A stretch of DNA of 64,000 nucleotides. Origin: Ancylobacter amanitiformis. GTDB taxonomy: Bacteria > Pseudomonadota > Alphaproteobacteria > Rhizobiales > Xanthobacteraceae. Shown here piece after piece: positions 1 through 10,972 of this stretch (positions are counted from its first letter, which is position 1; each line of letters begins with the position of its first letter). Made by a program: the position numbers and the translations under genes. The stretch lies in NCBI RefSeq assembly GCF_030814815.1, contig NZ_JAUSVR010000011.1, forward strand, positions 62,001 to 126,000, given 5' to 3'. The notes beneath the pieces are model-generated. The model made no database searches. It was given only the letters and a program-made list of their open reading frames with translations, and had not been told where the DNA came from.

Positions 1-180
1 CGCGTCTGGTTGCGATCGCGTAACGGAAGGCCAACAACAAGGCCAACAAATTCGCGGGATGGGGCGGCTCTGGCTGATTCCGGCTGGGGCAGCGAGCGGA
101 GGCTGGAAGTCAAATTATCCAGCGACTTTCAGAATTCGGGAGGGTGCAGGAAAAGCTGAGCCGCCCCGGAAACGGGGGAG

Positions 181-256
181 TGGCTCCCTGAGCAGGACTC
201 GAACCTGCGACCATTCGATTAACAGTCGAACGCTCTACCAACTGAGCTATCAGGGA
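181..256 (-). tRNA. tRNA-Asn (GTT)
   Basis: Read on the minus strand this is a complete cloverleaf of 76 nt with the CCA end encoded (TGG at 181-183 on the plus strand). The acceptor arms pair, the T-arm carries GGTTCGAGTCC, the D-arm has AGCTCAGTTGGTAGAGC, and the anticodon loop CTGTTAA gives anticodon GTT, so it decodes Asn codons AAC and AAT. Confidence 0.97.
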
Positions 257-347
257 CCGGAGGCGCCGAGCGCCTCGGAGGTGGGCGATATAGCAACGTG
301 GTTCCCATTTGTGAAGCGGGAACCGCGTGGCCATGTGGATAACCTTG

Positions 348-2147
<1,800 letters not shown>

Positions 2148-2356
2148 CAGGCAGTTCCCTTGATATCGAGCGGTATCGTGAAAATACGGCACCTGCATGC
2201 ACGCGTGCATCTGCGGCCGCCCCCCGGCGCGGCATCATCAACGACGTTCGGGGTGCGTTGTCAAACGTCGGCACGTCGCGGCCCGGCCTTGGCATGGCAG
2301 GCGACACGCGCCGCCGGCGGCCCATGAAACAGGCTGCCGGCGGCGCGCGCGTGAAC

Positions 2357-2430
2357 TGGAGGCCACGGAGGGAATCGAACCCCCGTACGCGGATTTGCAG
2401 TCCGCTGCGTAACCACTCCGCCACGTGGCC
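2357..2430 (-). tRNA. tRNA-Cys (GCA)
   Basis: On the minus strand the acceptor GGCCACG pairs with CGTGGCC. The discriminator base is U, usual for Cys tRNA, and CCA is encoded (TGG at 2357-2359 on the plus strand). The anticodon loop CTGCAAA gives GCA. Length is 74 nt. Confidence 0.96.
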
Positions 2431-2896
2431 GTCCGGGGCGACGATGCGTCGTCATCCGGATGACCGGGGCGCCTCATAACAGAGCCGTCCGGGATCGGCA
2501 ACGGACCTTGCGCGGTTCTCAGCGGTTCTCCCGCGCCAGTTGGGGATGGCGCGCCGCCCCGCGCGGGGTTCAAAAGGCGAGCGCCGCCGGGACGCGCGCC
2601 GCGAAACCGTGGCGAGCCGCGAGGGAAACGTCGGGCCGGGCCGGCGGCGACGCCTTGTCGTGCAAGGGCAGATCGATCTTGGTCGTGCAAGGGCAGGTCG
2701 GTCTCGCACCGGCCGGTCTCGCACCGGCGGGGCGACGGCCGGGCGTTGAGCCCCGATATCGAAGGCCGGTATCGAAGGCCGTTATCGAAGGCTTGCATTG
2801 CGCGCGCGCGTGCCGCAATTCTGCTGCGGATTTTTACCCGCGCCGCGCTCCAGGGCCTTTGGGGAGCGGTGGGTGCAGCATCGAGGTTGTCCCCGA
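2431..2896. other. Gene-free spacer with short direct repeats
   Basis: About 465 bp between tRNA-Cys and the pcm-like gene. Several open frames cross it in different phases, but none has a credible start or a recognisable protein. Its visible content is the run of direct repeats listed at 2658-2793. No convincing terminator or promoter was found. Confidence 0.6.
2658..2793. repeat. Three consecutive short direct-repeat sets
   Basis: Three different repeat families follow each other. GTCGTGCAAGGGCAG occurs at 2658-2672 and 2682-2696. GGTCTCGCACCGGC occurs at 2700-2713 and 2715-2728. TATCGAAGGCCG occurs at 2757-2768 and 2770-2781, with a shortened third copy ending at 2793. Copies within a family are identical apart from that truncation. 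The spacing is close to tandem, which fits replication slippage; a binding-site role is possible but unsupported. Confidence 0.85.
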
Positions 2897-3559
2897 ATGA
2901 TCGATTTCGCTGAGATGCGTCGCGCCATGGTCGACGCGCAGGTGCGTGCCAACGATGTCACCGACCTTCGCATCGTCGCCGCCATGATGGAGACCCCGCG
3001 CGAGCGCTTCGTGCCCGCCGGGCTGCGCAACTTCGCCTACATCGACGACGACCTGCTGGTGAAGGAAGGCAATCCCTCGCGCTACCTCATGGAGCCGATG
3101 GTGCTGGCCAAGCTGCTGCAGGCGGCGGAGATCGGGCCGGACGCGCTGGTGCTGGATGTCGGCGCCGCCTCCGGCTACTCCACCGCCGTGCTGGCCAAGC
3201 TGGCGGGCCAGGTGGTGGCGCTGGAGGAAGATGCCGCGCTCGCCGCGCAAGGCTCCGCCGTGCTGGTCGATCTCGGCCTGCTCAACGCGGCCTATGTGCA
3301 GGGGACGATGACGGCCGGCTGGCCGGCCGAGGCTCCCTACGACGTGATTCTGCTCAACGGCTCGGTCGATTCGGCTCCGGAGACGCTGCTCGCGCAGCTC
3401 AAGCCGGGCGGGCGGCTGGTCGCCGTGCTCGGCCGGGGACGTGCTGGACGTGCGACTATATTTACCAAAACCACAGGTGGTATTGGCAGCCGCGTCGTTT
3501 TCGATGCCGCCGTGCCCACCTTGCCGGGCTTCGAGGCACGCTTAAGCTTTGTATTTTGA
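2897..3559 (+). CDS. Protein-L-isoaspartate O-methyltransferase family protein
   Basis: SAM-dependent methyltransferase of 220 aa in the Pcm family, which methylates isoaspartyl residues in damaged proteins so that they can revert to aspartate. The SAM-binding motif I appears as VLDVGAASGYS near residue 85, and the N-terminal block with PRERFVPAGLRNFAYIDDDL is typical of the family. Start set at ATG 2897 because the family homology begins at MIDFAEMRRAMVDAQ; the longer frame back to 2798 reads through unlikely sequence. It lies directly upstream of tolC, an arrangement common in Hyphomicrobiales. A second, more canonical copy is at 29683-30357, so this one may have a different substrate. Confidence 0.88.
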   Translation: MIDFAEMRRAMVDAQVRANDVTDLRIVAAMMETPRERFVPAGLRNFAYIDDDLLVKEGNPSRYLMEPMVLAKLLQAAEIGPDALVLDVGAASGYSTAVLAKLAGQVVALEEDAALAAQGSAVLVDLGLLNAAYVQGTMTAGWPAEAPYDVILLNGSVDSAPETLLAQLKPGGRLVAVLGRGRAGRATIFTKTTGGIGSRVVFDAAVPTLPGFEARLSFVF

Positions 3560-3737
3560 AGGGCTTGGCACCCCTCTGTGGCTGATCTGCCGCGTGTGCG
3601 ATTAAATCGACGCGTCGGCCGGTCCAAAGGTTCACAGTTCGATAGCGACCACATATTCTGCCACCACGTGAAAATGAACATAGAGAGTCGCCCCAGGCAG
3701 GCGGCTCCGCATCGAACGAGCGTTCGCAGGGGTTTGG

Positions 3738-5150
3738 ATGATGTGGCTGTCAGCTGCCGGGGGCAGGTTCTTCGCGTGCGCAGCGGTGATATGTCTTGTG
3801 GGGGTTTCGCATCCTGCCCTGTCTCAATCTCTCGATGAGGCATTGGCGGCTGCCTACAAGAATAATCCGACGCTGAACTCGCAGCGCGCCGCAACGCGCG
3901 TCACCGACGAATACGTGCCGATCGCTCTGGCGGGCTATCGCCCGCAGATCTTCGGCACGGCGTATTATGGAACGCAGTGGAGCGAGTCGAAGGTGGGCAG
4001 TTCCACCCTCTCGTCCCAGAACGTCAGCGGGACCACACACTCAACGACCTGGCCGTATGGCGTCGGAGTGACGATCAGTCAGACCATCTATGATGGCCTG
4101 AAGACGGCGAACTCGGTTCGCAGTGCCGAATCGCAGGTGCGCGGCCAGCGGGAACTGCTGCGCAACACCGAGCAGCTGGTGCTGCTCGACGCGGCGACCG
4201 CCTATATGAACGTGCTGCAGAATTCCGCGCTGCTCGAATTGCAGAAGCAGAACCTGCAGGCCCTGCGCGAGGAATTGCGCGCCGCCCGGGACCGTTTCTC
4301 GGTGGGTGAAATCACCCGCACCGACGTGGCCCAGGCCGAGGCGTCCGTCGCCACTGCCCAGAGCGAACTCGCGCTGGCCGAATCCAACCTGAACACCTCC
4401 AATGCGGTGTTCTTCCAGGTCATCGGCCTGCGCCCGACCAAGCTGACGCCGGGACGTCCGATCGACGGCCTTCTGCCCAAGACGCTGCCGCTCGCGGTGG
4501 AAACGGGCCTCGGCAAGCATCCTGCCATCAAGTCGGCGCAGTTCGCCGTCGATGCCGGTCTTTCCAACGTCAAGGTGGCCGAAGCGGCGCTTTCGCCGAC
4601 GCTGACCCTCAATGGGCAGGCATCGTCGGACTATAACAGCCAGACCTACGTCCAGCGGACGACCTCCGCCGCGGCCACGCTGAATCTCAACGTGCCGATC
4701 TATCAGGGCGGCGCCGAGTTTGCGAACATCCGGCAAAGCAAGGAAACGCTCGGGCAGTTGCGCATCGAGGTGGACGTCAACCGCGAGCAGGTGCGCGCCA
4801 ACGTCGTTCAGTACTGGGGCGCGTTGCAGGCCTCCAAGGCCGCCATCGAGTCGGCGCAGGCTTCCGTCGCGGCGAACGAGATCGCGCTGCGCGGCGTGCG
4901 CGAGGAATGGCGTGTCGGCCAGCGCACCACGCTTGACGTGCTGAACGCGCAGACCGCGCTGTTCAACGCCCGCGCAAGCCTCGTCACCGCCCAGCGCGAC
5001 CGCGTGGTCGCCTCCTACGCCGTGCTGTCGGCGACGGGCGACCTCAATGCGACCCGGCTCGGGCTGAAGATCGCGACCTACAATCCGAAGGTTCACTACG
5101 AGCAGGTCCGCGACGCCTGGGTTGGCGTGCGCACCCCCGGCGGCGATTGA
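3738..5150 (+). CDS. tolC: TolC family outer membrane efflux channel
   Basis: Trimeric outer-membrane channel protein of 470 aa that completes tripartite drug efflux pumps and type I secretion systems. Residues 1-30 form a signal peptide (hydrophobic run ending at HPALSQ). The mature part begins SLDEALAAAYKNNPTL and contains two long alpha-helical repeat halves, with the typical QTIYDGLKT and VPIYQGGAEF segments at the ends of each half. The length matches the family. AGGGG precedes the start at ATG 3738. It sits between a pcm-like gene and popZ and is closed by a clear intrinsic terminator at 5206. It could serve the MacAB pump encoded at 46.5-49.7 kb, but that is inference. Confidence 0.94.
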   Translation: MMWLSAAGGRFFACAAVICLVGVSHPALSQSLDEALAAAYKNNPTLNSQRAATRVTDEYVPIALAGYRPQIFGTAYYGTQWSESKVGSSTLSSQNVSGTTHSTTWPYGVGVTISQTIYDGLKTANSVRSAESQVRGQRELLRNTEQLVLLDAATAYMNVLQNSALLELQKQNLQALREELRAARDRFSVGEITRTDVAQAEASVATAQSELALAESNLNTSNAVFFQVIGLRPTKLTPGRPIDGLLPKTLPLAVETGLGKHPAIKSAQFAVDAGLSNVKVAEAALSPTLTLNGQASSDYNSQTYVQRTTSAAATLNLNVPIYQGGAEFANIRQSKETLGQLRIEVDVNREQVRANVVQYWGALQASKAAIESAQASVAANEIALRGVREEWRVGQRTTLDVLNAQTALFNARASLVTAQRDRVVASYAVLSATGDLNATRLGLKIATYNPKVHYEQVRDAWVGVRTPGGD

Positions 5151-5205
5151 GCCACCGGCCCGGAAGCGGGCGGCTTCGCGGGACGGCATTCGCGAGACAC
5201 GATAC

Positions 5206-5231
5206 GGGGCGGCGGTGAGCCGCCCCTTTTT
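5206..5231 (+). terminator. Rho-independent terminator after tolC
   Basis: GGGGCGGC (5206-5213) pairs perfectly with GCCGCCCC (5219-5226) across the 5-nt loop GGTGA, and is followed by TTTTT (5227-5231). It lies about 55 nt after the tolC stop codon. Confidence 0.88.
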
Positions 5232-5343
5232 CGTGCGGATCTGTCCGTCGTCTCGGTGTGCCCGGCACTCCCGGCCATGTGCCGACTTGTGTGCATGCGG
5301 GGCGGGCAGGGCGGTCAGCAACTCCTTGGTCGAATGACCGGCG

Positions 5344-5385
5344 CCGCGTCTCCTGCACCGCCTCTCCTGCGCCGCGTCTCCCGCG
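5344..5385. repeat. 14-bp tandem repeat, three copies
   Basis: CCGCGTCTCCTGCA at 5344-5357 is followed immediately by CCGCCTCTCCTGCG at 5358-5371 and CCGCGTCTCCCGCG at 5372-5385. Copies differ at one to three positions. Confidence 0.75.
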
Positions 5386-5579
5386 CGGTTGTCCGGCACC
5401 CTGTCCGCGCGGGGCGATGGAACCTGTGTGTGGGGGTGCTCTTCTCCACAATGACCGCCGGCCTGCGCGTGGCGCCATGCTATAGGCGGTGTCATATTTA
5501 CGAAGCGTTCACGAGTGATTCGTGCGGGTCGCGCGGTTTTTGAGACGGCGGCGCGGCGATTCGAGACTGGATTTTGGAC

Positions 5580-6512
5580 ATGTCGGCGAATGCACGGGCC
5601 AGTGAGCCGTCGATGGAGGAAATACTCGCCTCCATCCGGCGCATCATCTCGGACGATGTTGCCGGTGACCCACTTTCCGCGCCGGCTGAATCGTCGCGGG
5701 TCGAGACGGCCACGAACTCCCGGTCGCGCGCTGCCGAGCTGCCGCGCGGGGAGGGGGAGCCGTCCGGCGATGCGCTCGCGGCTGAACCGGCAGCGGCCTC
5801 CCGGAGCGAGGAGGCCGCTTCGGCTTCGTCCGCCGATGATCTGGCCTATGCGTCTCTCGAAAATGAGCCGGTCGGCGATGCCTTCGACCTGCGCCACGGT
5901 TCGTTTGCGCCCGACGGGTTCGCCGGATTTCCGGACGTGGCCGATGCCGTTGATGCGGCAGTGTCGTCTCGCGCCGTCGAGGGCTCGCTGGTGCTGTCGG
6001 GGGCAGCGGTAAATGATGACCTTCGCTCCGCTGTCGCGCCCCGCTTCGCGGACGGCATGACTGATATTCCGGCGTCGCTGCGCGCCGCCTTCGCCATGAT
6101 TGAAGCTACATCCGTTCCGGAGACCGCCGACATGCAGGTGCCTGCCAAGCCCGTCCCCGTTTCGTCGCGTGCATACGCCGCCGAGCCGGCGGAAGACATT
6201 CGCGCGCCCGAGGCCAACGCGGGCAGCCGCTTCGCCGAGCCCCGCTTCGCTCCCTCGCTGCGTTCGGTCGCCGCCGAGGCGCCGGTCGCCGAGGGCAGCT
6301 CGCGGCTGGTGTCGAACATCACCACGGCCGCGGTCTCCAACGCCTTCGGCACGCTGGCGCGCACCGTGGCATCGAACTCGCGGACGGTGGACGACCTCGT
6401 CGCCGAAGCGGTCCGTCCCATGCTGAAAGCGTGGCTGGACGAAAACCTGCCGACGCTGGTCGAGCGGCTGGTGCGGGCCGAGATCGAGCGCGTCACCCGC
6501 CAGGGCCAGTGA
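5580..6512 (+). CDS. popZ: PopZ-like polar organising protein (DUF2497)
   Basis: PopZ forms a polymeric matrix at the cell pole in alphaproteobacteria that tethers ParB/parS and recruits cell-cycle regulators. The protein (310 aa) has the family signature at the N-terminus, EPSMEEILASIRRIISDD. A long acidic, proline- and alanine-rich disordered linker follows, and a helical C-terminal oligomerisation region contains VDDLVAEAVRPMLKAWLDEN. The linker is longer than in Caulobacter PopZ (whole protein about 177 aa). I start at ATG 5580 because a TTG at 5574 adds only two residues. Its position between tolC and valS matches related genomes. Confidence 0.9.
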   Translation: MSANARASEPSMEEILASIRRIISDDVAGDPLSAPAESSRVETATNSRSRAAELPRGEGEPSGDALAAEPAAASRSEEAASASSADDLAYASLENEPVGDAFDLRHGSFAPDGFAGFPDVADAVDAAVSSRAVEGSLVLSGAAVNDDLRSAVAPRFADGMTDIPASLRAAFAMIEATSVPETADMQVPAKPVPVSSRAYAAEPAEDIRAPEANAGSRFAEPRFAPSLRSVAAEAPVAEGSSRLVSNITTAAVSNAFGTLARTVASNSRTVDDLVAEAVRPMLKAWLDENLPTLVERLVRAEIERVTRQGQ

Positions 6513-6529
6513 TCCGACGCTGATGACGG

Positions 6530-6558
6530 GCGCACCGGCGGGTTTTCCTCCGGTGCGC
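6530..6558 (+). terminator. Possible terminator hairpin after popZ
   Basis: GCGCACCGG (6530-6538) pairs with CCGGTGCGC (6550-6558) around an 11-nt loop, 18 nt after the popZ stop. Only two T residues follow, so intrinsic termination would be weak. Confidence 0.4.
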
Positions 6559-6705
6559 TTCCGGGCGACCTGCCGCGTGTGGGTCCGCTGCCCTCACCGG
6601 GCGCTTTGCCGGCCGTCGCGGATGCGTTGACGGTTTGGCGTGTTGACTCGAGGCCAAGGCTCCGCTTTCTCTCGCACCCGTTCAATTCGAGGTGCCGGAG
6701 CCAAA

Positions 6706-9543
6706 ATGCTCGACAACAGGTTCGATCCCGCCGCCGTGGAAGACCGCATCTACCGCACATGGGTGGAGGCCGACGCGTTCAAGGCCGGTCGACCCGAGCG
6801 GGCCGGCGCCGATCCCTATTGCATCGTCATCCCGCCGCCCAACGTCACCGGCTCGCTCCATATGGGGCACGCGCTCAACAACACGCTGCAGGATATTCTC
6901 TGCCGCTTCGAGCGCATGCGCGGCAAGGACGTGCTGTGGCAGGTGGGCACCGACCATGCCGGCATCGCCACCCAGATGGTGGTCGAGCGCCAGCTTGCCG
7001 AACGCCAGCTGCCCGGCCGGCGGGAGATGGGGCGCGGCCCCTTCGTCGACCGCGTCTGGGCGTGGAAGGACGAATCCGGCGGCACCATCATCAACCAGCT
7101 GAAGAAGCTGGGCGCCTCCTGCGACTGGTCGCGCGAGCGCTTCACCATGGACGAGGGGCTCTCGCGCGCCGTCGTCAAGGTGTTCGTGCAGCTCTACAAG
7201 GAAGGGTTGATCTACAAGGACAAGCGCCTTGTGAACTGGGACCCCAAGTTCCAGTCGGCCATTTCCGATCTTGAAGTGCTGCAGGTCGAGGTGAAGGGCC
7301 ACCTCTGGCACTTCCGCTACCCGCTCGCCGATGGCGTGACCTATCAGCATCCCATCGTCTTCGATGAGGATGGCCAGCCCTTCGAGTTCGAGACGCGCGA
7401 CTATATCGTCGTCGCCACCACGCGGCCCGAGACCATGCTGGGCGACACGGCGGTGGCGGTGCACCCCGAGGATCCGCGCTATCAGGGCCTGGTCGCCGCC
7501 GGCGCGAAGGTGCGGCTGCCGCTGGTCGGCCGGCTGATTCCCATCGTTGCCGACACCTATTCCGACCCGACCAAGGGCACCGGCGCGGTCAAGATCACCC
7601 CGGCGCACGATTTCAACGACTTCGAGGTCGGTCGCCGGCATGCGCTGGCGATGATCAACGTGCTCGACGCCGAGGCGCGGCTCGCGCTGAAGGGCAATGC
7701 CGAATTTCTCGATGATGCCGCGCCCGGCGCGGATCTCGATATCGTGCTGGCGCTGGACGGCCAGAGCCGGGAGGCCGCGCGGAAGGCCGTGGTCGCGCTG
7801 TTCGAGGAGCGCGGGCTGGTCGACAAGATCGAGCCGCACACCAACATGGTGCCCCATGGCGACCGCTCCAACGTGGTCATCGAGCCCTGGCTGACCGACC
7901 AATGGTATGTGGACGCGCATACGCTGGCCCAGCCTGCGCTGGCCGCCGTGCGCGAGGGGGCGACCTCCTTCGTCCCGAAGAATTGGGAGAAGACCTATTT
8001 CGACTGGCTGGAGAACATCCAGCCCTGGTGCGTCTCGCGGCAGCTGTGGTGGGGCCACCAGATCCCGGCCTGGTACGGGCCCGATGGCACGGTGTTCGTC
8101 GAGGAGACCGAAGAGGCGGCGGTCGCCAGCGCGCTCGCTCATTGCGTGCAGGCCGGCATCATCACCGATGAGGAGGCCCGCGAACTGGCGGGCGACCCCG
8201 ACAGGCGGGCGGCGCTGATCACCCGCGACGAGGACGTGCTCGACACCTGGTTCTCCTCGGCCCTGTGGCCCTTCTCGACGCTGGGCTGGCCGGACGAGAC
8301 CTCGGAACTGAAGCGCTTCTACCCGACCTCGGTGCTGATCACCGGCTTCGACATCATCTTCTTCTGGGTGGCCCGGATGATGATGATGGGGCTGCATTTC
8401 ATGGACGGCGAGGTGCCGTTCAAGGACATCTACATCCACGCCCTCGTCCGCGACGAGAAGGGCGCCAAGATGTCGAAGTCCAAGGGCAACGTCATCGATC
8501 CCCTGTCGCTGGTTGACCAGTACGGCGCCGATGCGCTGCGCTTCACCCTCGCCGCCATGGCCGCGCAGGGCCGAGACATCAAGCTCGCGACCAGCCGTGT
8601 CGAGGGCTACCGTAACTTCGCGACCAAGCTGTGGAACGCCGCCCGCTTTGCCGAGCTGAACGAGTGCCGGCGCGACCCGGCCTTCGATCCGCGCAATGCG
8701 GAATCGACGCTCAACCGCTGGATCATCAGCGAGACCCAGAAGGCGGGCGCCGAGATCACCGCGGCGCTGGAAGCCTACAGGTTCAACGAGGCGGCGGGCG
8801 CGGCCTACCGCTTCGTGTGGAACATCTTCTGCGACTGGTATCTCGAACTCGCCAAGCCGGTGTTCATGAGCGAAGGCTCCGGCTGGAAGGGCGAGACGCG
8901 GGCCACCACGGCCTTCGTGCTCGACGAGATCCTCAAGCTGCTCCACCCCTTCATGCCCTTCCTCACCGAGGAATTGTGGGCGCGCACCGCCGAGACCGGC
9001 GCGCCGCGCACGGGGCTTCTGGTGCTGGCGCCGTGGTCGAGCCTCACGGGGCTGGACGCGCCGCAGGCCGAGGCGGAGATTGGCTGGCTCATCGAACTGG
9101 TGATGGAGATCCGCTCCGTCCGTGCCGAGATGAACGTGCCGGCCGGCGCGCAGATCCCGCTCGTGCTGGTGGGGGCCAGCGAGGAGGCGAAGGCCCGCAT
9201 CGTCGTCTGGCACGACGTGCTGGTGCGCCTGGCGCGGCTGTCGGGCGTCGCGTTCGAGATGGAGGCGCCGGCCGGCTCGGTGCAGGTGGTGGTGCGCAGC
9301 GAGACGGCGGCGCTGCCGCTCGCCGGCATTATCGACATGGACGCGGAAGCCGCACGCCTTGCCAAGGAACTGGCCAAGGCGATGGACGACGTCGCCAAGG
9401 TCGACGCCAAGCTCGGCAATGCCGACTTCATCAAGCGGGCGCCCGAGGAGGTTATCGAGGAGCAGCGCGAGCGGCGCGAGACGGCGCAGGCGCGCGCCGC
9501 GCGCATTCGCGAGGCACTGGTGCGGCTCAGCAAGGCGGCCTGA
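6706..9543 (+). CDS. valS: Valyl-tRNA synthetase
   Basis: Class I aminoacyl-tRNA synthetase of 945 aa that charges tRNA-Val. The HIGH-type motif is in [18 protein letters not shown] (around residue 50) and the KMSKS motif in [10 protein letters not shown] (around residue 587). The CP1 editing domain, which hydrolyses Thr-tRNA-Val, lies between them with [15 protein letters not shown]-terminal coiled-coil arm follows ([20 protein letters not shown] onward). Start at ATG 6706 is supported by GGAG at 6697-6700; the frame extends upstream to 6640 without family similarity. Base composition is uniform, unlike argS and serS in this window. Confidence 0.97.
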   Translation: MLDNRFDPAAVEDRIYRTWVEADAFKAGRPERAGADPYCIVIPPPNVTGSLHMGHALNNTLQDILCRFERMRGKDVLWQVGTDHAGIATQMVVERQLAERQLPGRREMGRGPFVDRVWAWKDESGGTIINQLKKLGASCDWSRERFTMDEGLSRAVVKVFVQLYKEGLIYKDKRLVNWDPKFQSAISDLEVLQVEVKGHLWHFRYPLADGVTYQHPIVFDEDGQPFEFETRDYIVVATTRPETMLGDTAVAVHPEDPRYQGLVAAGAKVRLPLVGRLIPIVADTYSDPTKGTGAVKITPAHDFNDFEVGRRHALAMINVLDAEARLALKGNAEFLDDAAPGADLDIVLALDGQSREAARKAVVALFEERGLVDKIEPHTNMVPHGDRSNVVIEPWLTDQWYVDAHTLAQPALAAVREGATSFVPKNWEKTYFDWLENIQPWCVSRQLWWGHQIPAWYGPDGTVFVEETEEAAVASALAHCVQAGIITDEEARELAGDPDRRAALITRDEDVLDTWFSSALWPFSTLGWPDETSELKRFYPTSVLITGFDIIFFWVARMMMMGLHFMDGEVPFKDIYIHALVRDEKGAKMSKSKGNVIDPLSLVDQYGADALRFTLAAMAAQGRDIKLATSRVEGYRNFATKLWNAARFAELNECRRDPAFDPRNAESTLNRWIISETQKAGAEITAALEAYRFNEAAGAAYRFVWNIFCDWYLELAKPVFMSEGSGWKGETRATTAFVLDEILKLLHPFMPFLTEELWARTAETGAPRTGLLVLAPWSSLTGLDAPQAEAEIGWLIELVMEIRSVRAEMNVPAGAQIPLVLVGASEEAKARIVVWHDVLVRLARLSGVAFEMEAPAGSVQVVVRSETAALPLAGIIDMDAEAARLAKELAKAMDDVAKVDAKLGNADFIKRAPEEVIEEQRERRETAQARAARIREALVRLSKAA

Positions 9544-9622
9544 GCCGGGCGGCGGGGGCCGGCTGGGCTGAGCACGGCCGGGCAGGGCTGATACTGGGGC
9601 CGGAAACGGCGGAGAATCGACG

Positions 9623-10336
9623 ATGCCGTTCATCGAGAGCTTCAACGCGGGCGACTTCCTCGCCACGCTGGTCAGCCTGCTCGCCGCGTTCGGACTGGGC
9701 ACGCTGATCGGCGCCGAGCGCCAGTATCGCCAGCGTACCGCGGGGCTGCGCACCAATGTTCTGGTGGCAATCGGCGCCTGCCAGTTCGTCGACATGGCGA
9801 TGCACCTTGCCGGCCCGGACGGAGCGGTGCGTGTCGTCGCCTATGTCGTCTCGGGCATCGGCTTTCTCGGCGCCGGCGTCATCATGAAGGAGGGCGCGAA
9901 TATTCGCGGCCTCAACACGGCGGCGACGCTGTGGTGCTCGGCGGCGGTGGGGGCCTGCGCGGGCGCGGACCTCATCGCCCAGGCGGTTCTGCTGACCGCC
10001 TTCGTGCTGGCGGGCAACACCATGCTGCGCCCGCTGGTCTCGGCGCTGGAGCGCATCCCGCGCTCCGAGGAATCGACCGAGGCGACCTATGGCGTCAACG
10101 TGGTGACGCGCGCCGACCCCGCCGAGTTGCAGGGCAAGCTCTCGGCTCTGCTGGACAAGGCGCAGTTCCCGGTCGATGTGATCGAGCCGACCGAGCGGGC
10201 GGATGGATCGGCCGAGCTGCGGGCGACGCTGGTCAACACCTCGGTGCGGATTTCCGAGCTCGACGCCGTCGTTGCCCGCATCCGCCATTTGCCCGAGGTG
10301 GTGTCGGCCACCTGGACGCGCAGCGCCGCCGACTGA
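9623..10336 (+). CDS. MgtC/SapB family membrane protein
   Basis: Inner-membrane protein of 237 aa. The N-terminal ~140 residues hold about four or five helices with the MgtC signature GLGTLIGAERQYRQRTAGLRT and GIGFLGAGVIMKEG. The C-terminal ~90 residues look like the soluble ACT-like domain of this family. MgtC proteins are linked to growth at low magnesium and to inhibition of the F1Fo ATP synthase in pathogens; the role in free-living bacteria is less clear. GGAG at 9611-9614 supports the start. It follows valS by 79 bp and converges on the small gene at 10419. Confidence 0.88.
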   Translation: MPFIESFNAGDFLATLVSLLAAFGLGTLIGAERQYRQRTAGLRTNVLVAIGACQFVDMAMHLAGPDGAVRVVAYVVSGIGFLGAGVIMKEGANIRGLNTAATLWCSAAVGACAGADLIAQAVLLTAFVLAGNTMLRPLVSALERIPRSEESTEATYGVNVVTRADPAELQGKLSALLDKAQFPVDVIEPTERADGSAELRATLVNTSVRISELDAVVARIRHLPEVVSATWTRSAAD

Positions 10337-10358
10337 GCGAACCCTTGCCGCGGCGGGC

Positions 10359-10420
10359 AGGCGAGCGGCGGGGAGGCGAGCGGCGAGGAGGCGAGCGGAG
10401 GGTCAGGCGAGCGGAGGGTC
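10359..10420. repeat. 15/16-bp tandem repeat, four copies
   Basis: AGGCGAGCGGCGGGG at 10359-10373, AGGCGAGCGGCGAGG at 10374-10388, then AGGCGAGCGGAGGGTC twice at 10389-10404 and 10405-10420. The last copy runs into the stop codon of the convergent small gene, so expansion or contraction could alter that protein's end. Confidence 0.85.
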
Positions 10421-10619
10421 AGGCGCCGGGCGGCGTGCCGCCGGCGGATGGTGCCACCGGCGCGGCCGCTGATTGACGCTCCATGCGATCCAGTTCCGCG
10501 CGCAGCCGCTCGATGACGTCGGCGGCCTCGGAAAGCTCGTCCTCCACCTTGTCGCGGCGGAACTGATCGAGATCGGCGGCCATGGCCCGCAGGCGTTCGA
10601 CGATGTTTCCGCTCGACAT
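10419..10619 (-). CDS. Small coiled-coil protein of unknown function
   Basis: 66-aa protein with a heptad-like charged helix (residues 5-49, including RRDKVEDELSEAADVIERLR) and a disordered Ala/Pro/Gly tail. No catalytic motif, signal peptide or membrane segment is visible. I chose ATG 10619 because GAGGAGA lies about 6 nt upstream of it; the open frame extends to 10652. It is convergent with the MgtC-like gene and its stop lies in a tandem repeat. The good ribosome-binding site and codon use make it a plausible real gene, but I do not recognise a family. Confidence 0.6.
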   Translation of the reverse strand: MSSGNIVERLRAMAADLDQFRRDKVEDELSEAADVIERLRAELDRMERQSAAAPVAPSAGGTPPGA

Positions 10620-10972
10620 GTCCGTCTCCTCAAGTGTGGCCCAGCCGGGCAAAGAGTTTCTGCGCGCCGCGCATTGAAACCCGGCTCACGTCACGAAAAC
10701 GCGGGGAAACCGGGCCCATAAGTGCCTCCGCTGCGGCCGCTCATTGGCCCTCGCGAGGCCGTGGCGACCGCTCGATATCTAAGAAATCTCCTATCGCTGA
10801 TTTGTGACTCGTCGGCAACACCGTCATGCATTCGCAACCATGTTCCGAAGCGTCGTCCGCCATGCCGTGAAGCCGCCACAAACCGGCACGAAATCCGACG
10901 GATAGACGGAGGAAAGTAATTTCCGGGTGTGGTCACCCGAGAATAACTCCGCACCGGGATGCTCGACCAGAA
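10620..10972. other. Divergent intergenic region upstream of ilvD
   Basis: About 350 bp between the small minus-strand gene and ilvD. The part from 10760 to 10930 is AT-richer than its surroundings and probably holds the ilvD promoter and leader. I could not identify a convincing -35/-10 pair, attenuator peptide or riboswitch. Confidence 0.5.

Larger units (their letters stand above)
5151..5579. other. Gene-free spacer between tolC and popZ
   Basis: About 430 bp. It holds the tolC terminator (5206-5231) and a 14-bp direct repeat in three copies at 5344-5385 (CCGCGTCTCCTGCA and close variants). AT-richer sequence at 5475-5580 probably contains the popZ promoter. I see no convincing gene. Confidence 0.6.

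Noticed and set aside
1-180. Gene at the left edge
   Set aside because: A short open frame from 59 crosses the tRNA-Asn gene and has no support. No feature is visible before 181.
6682-9795. Minus-strand frame of over 1000 codons opposite valS
   Set aside because: Antisense shadow of valS caused by high G+C at third positions.
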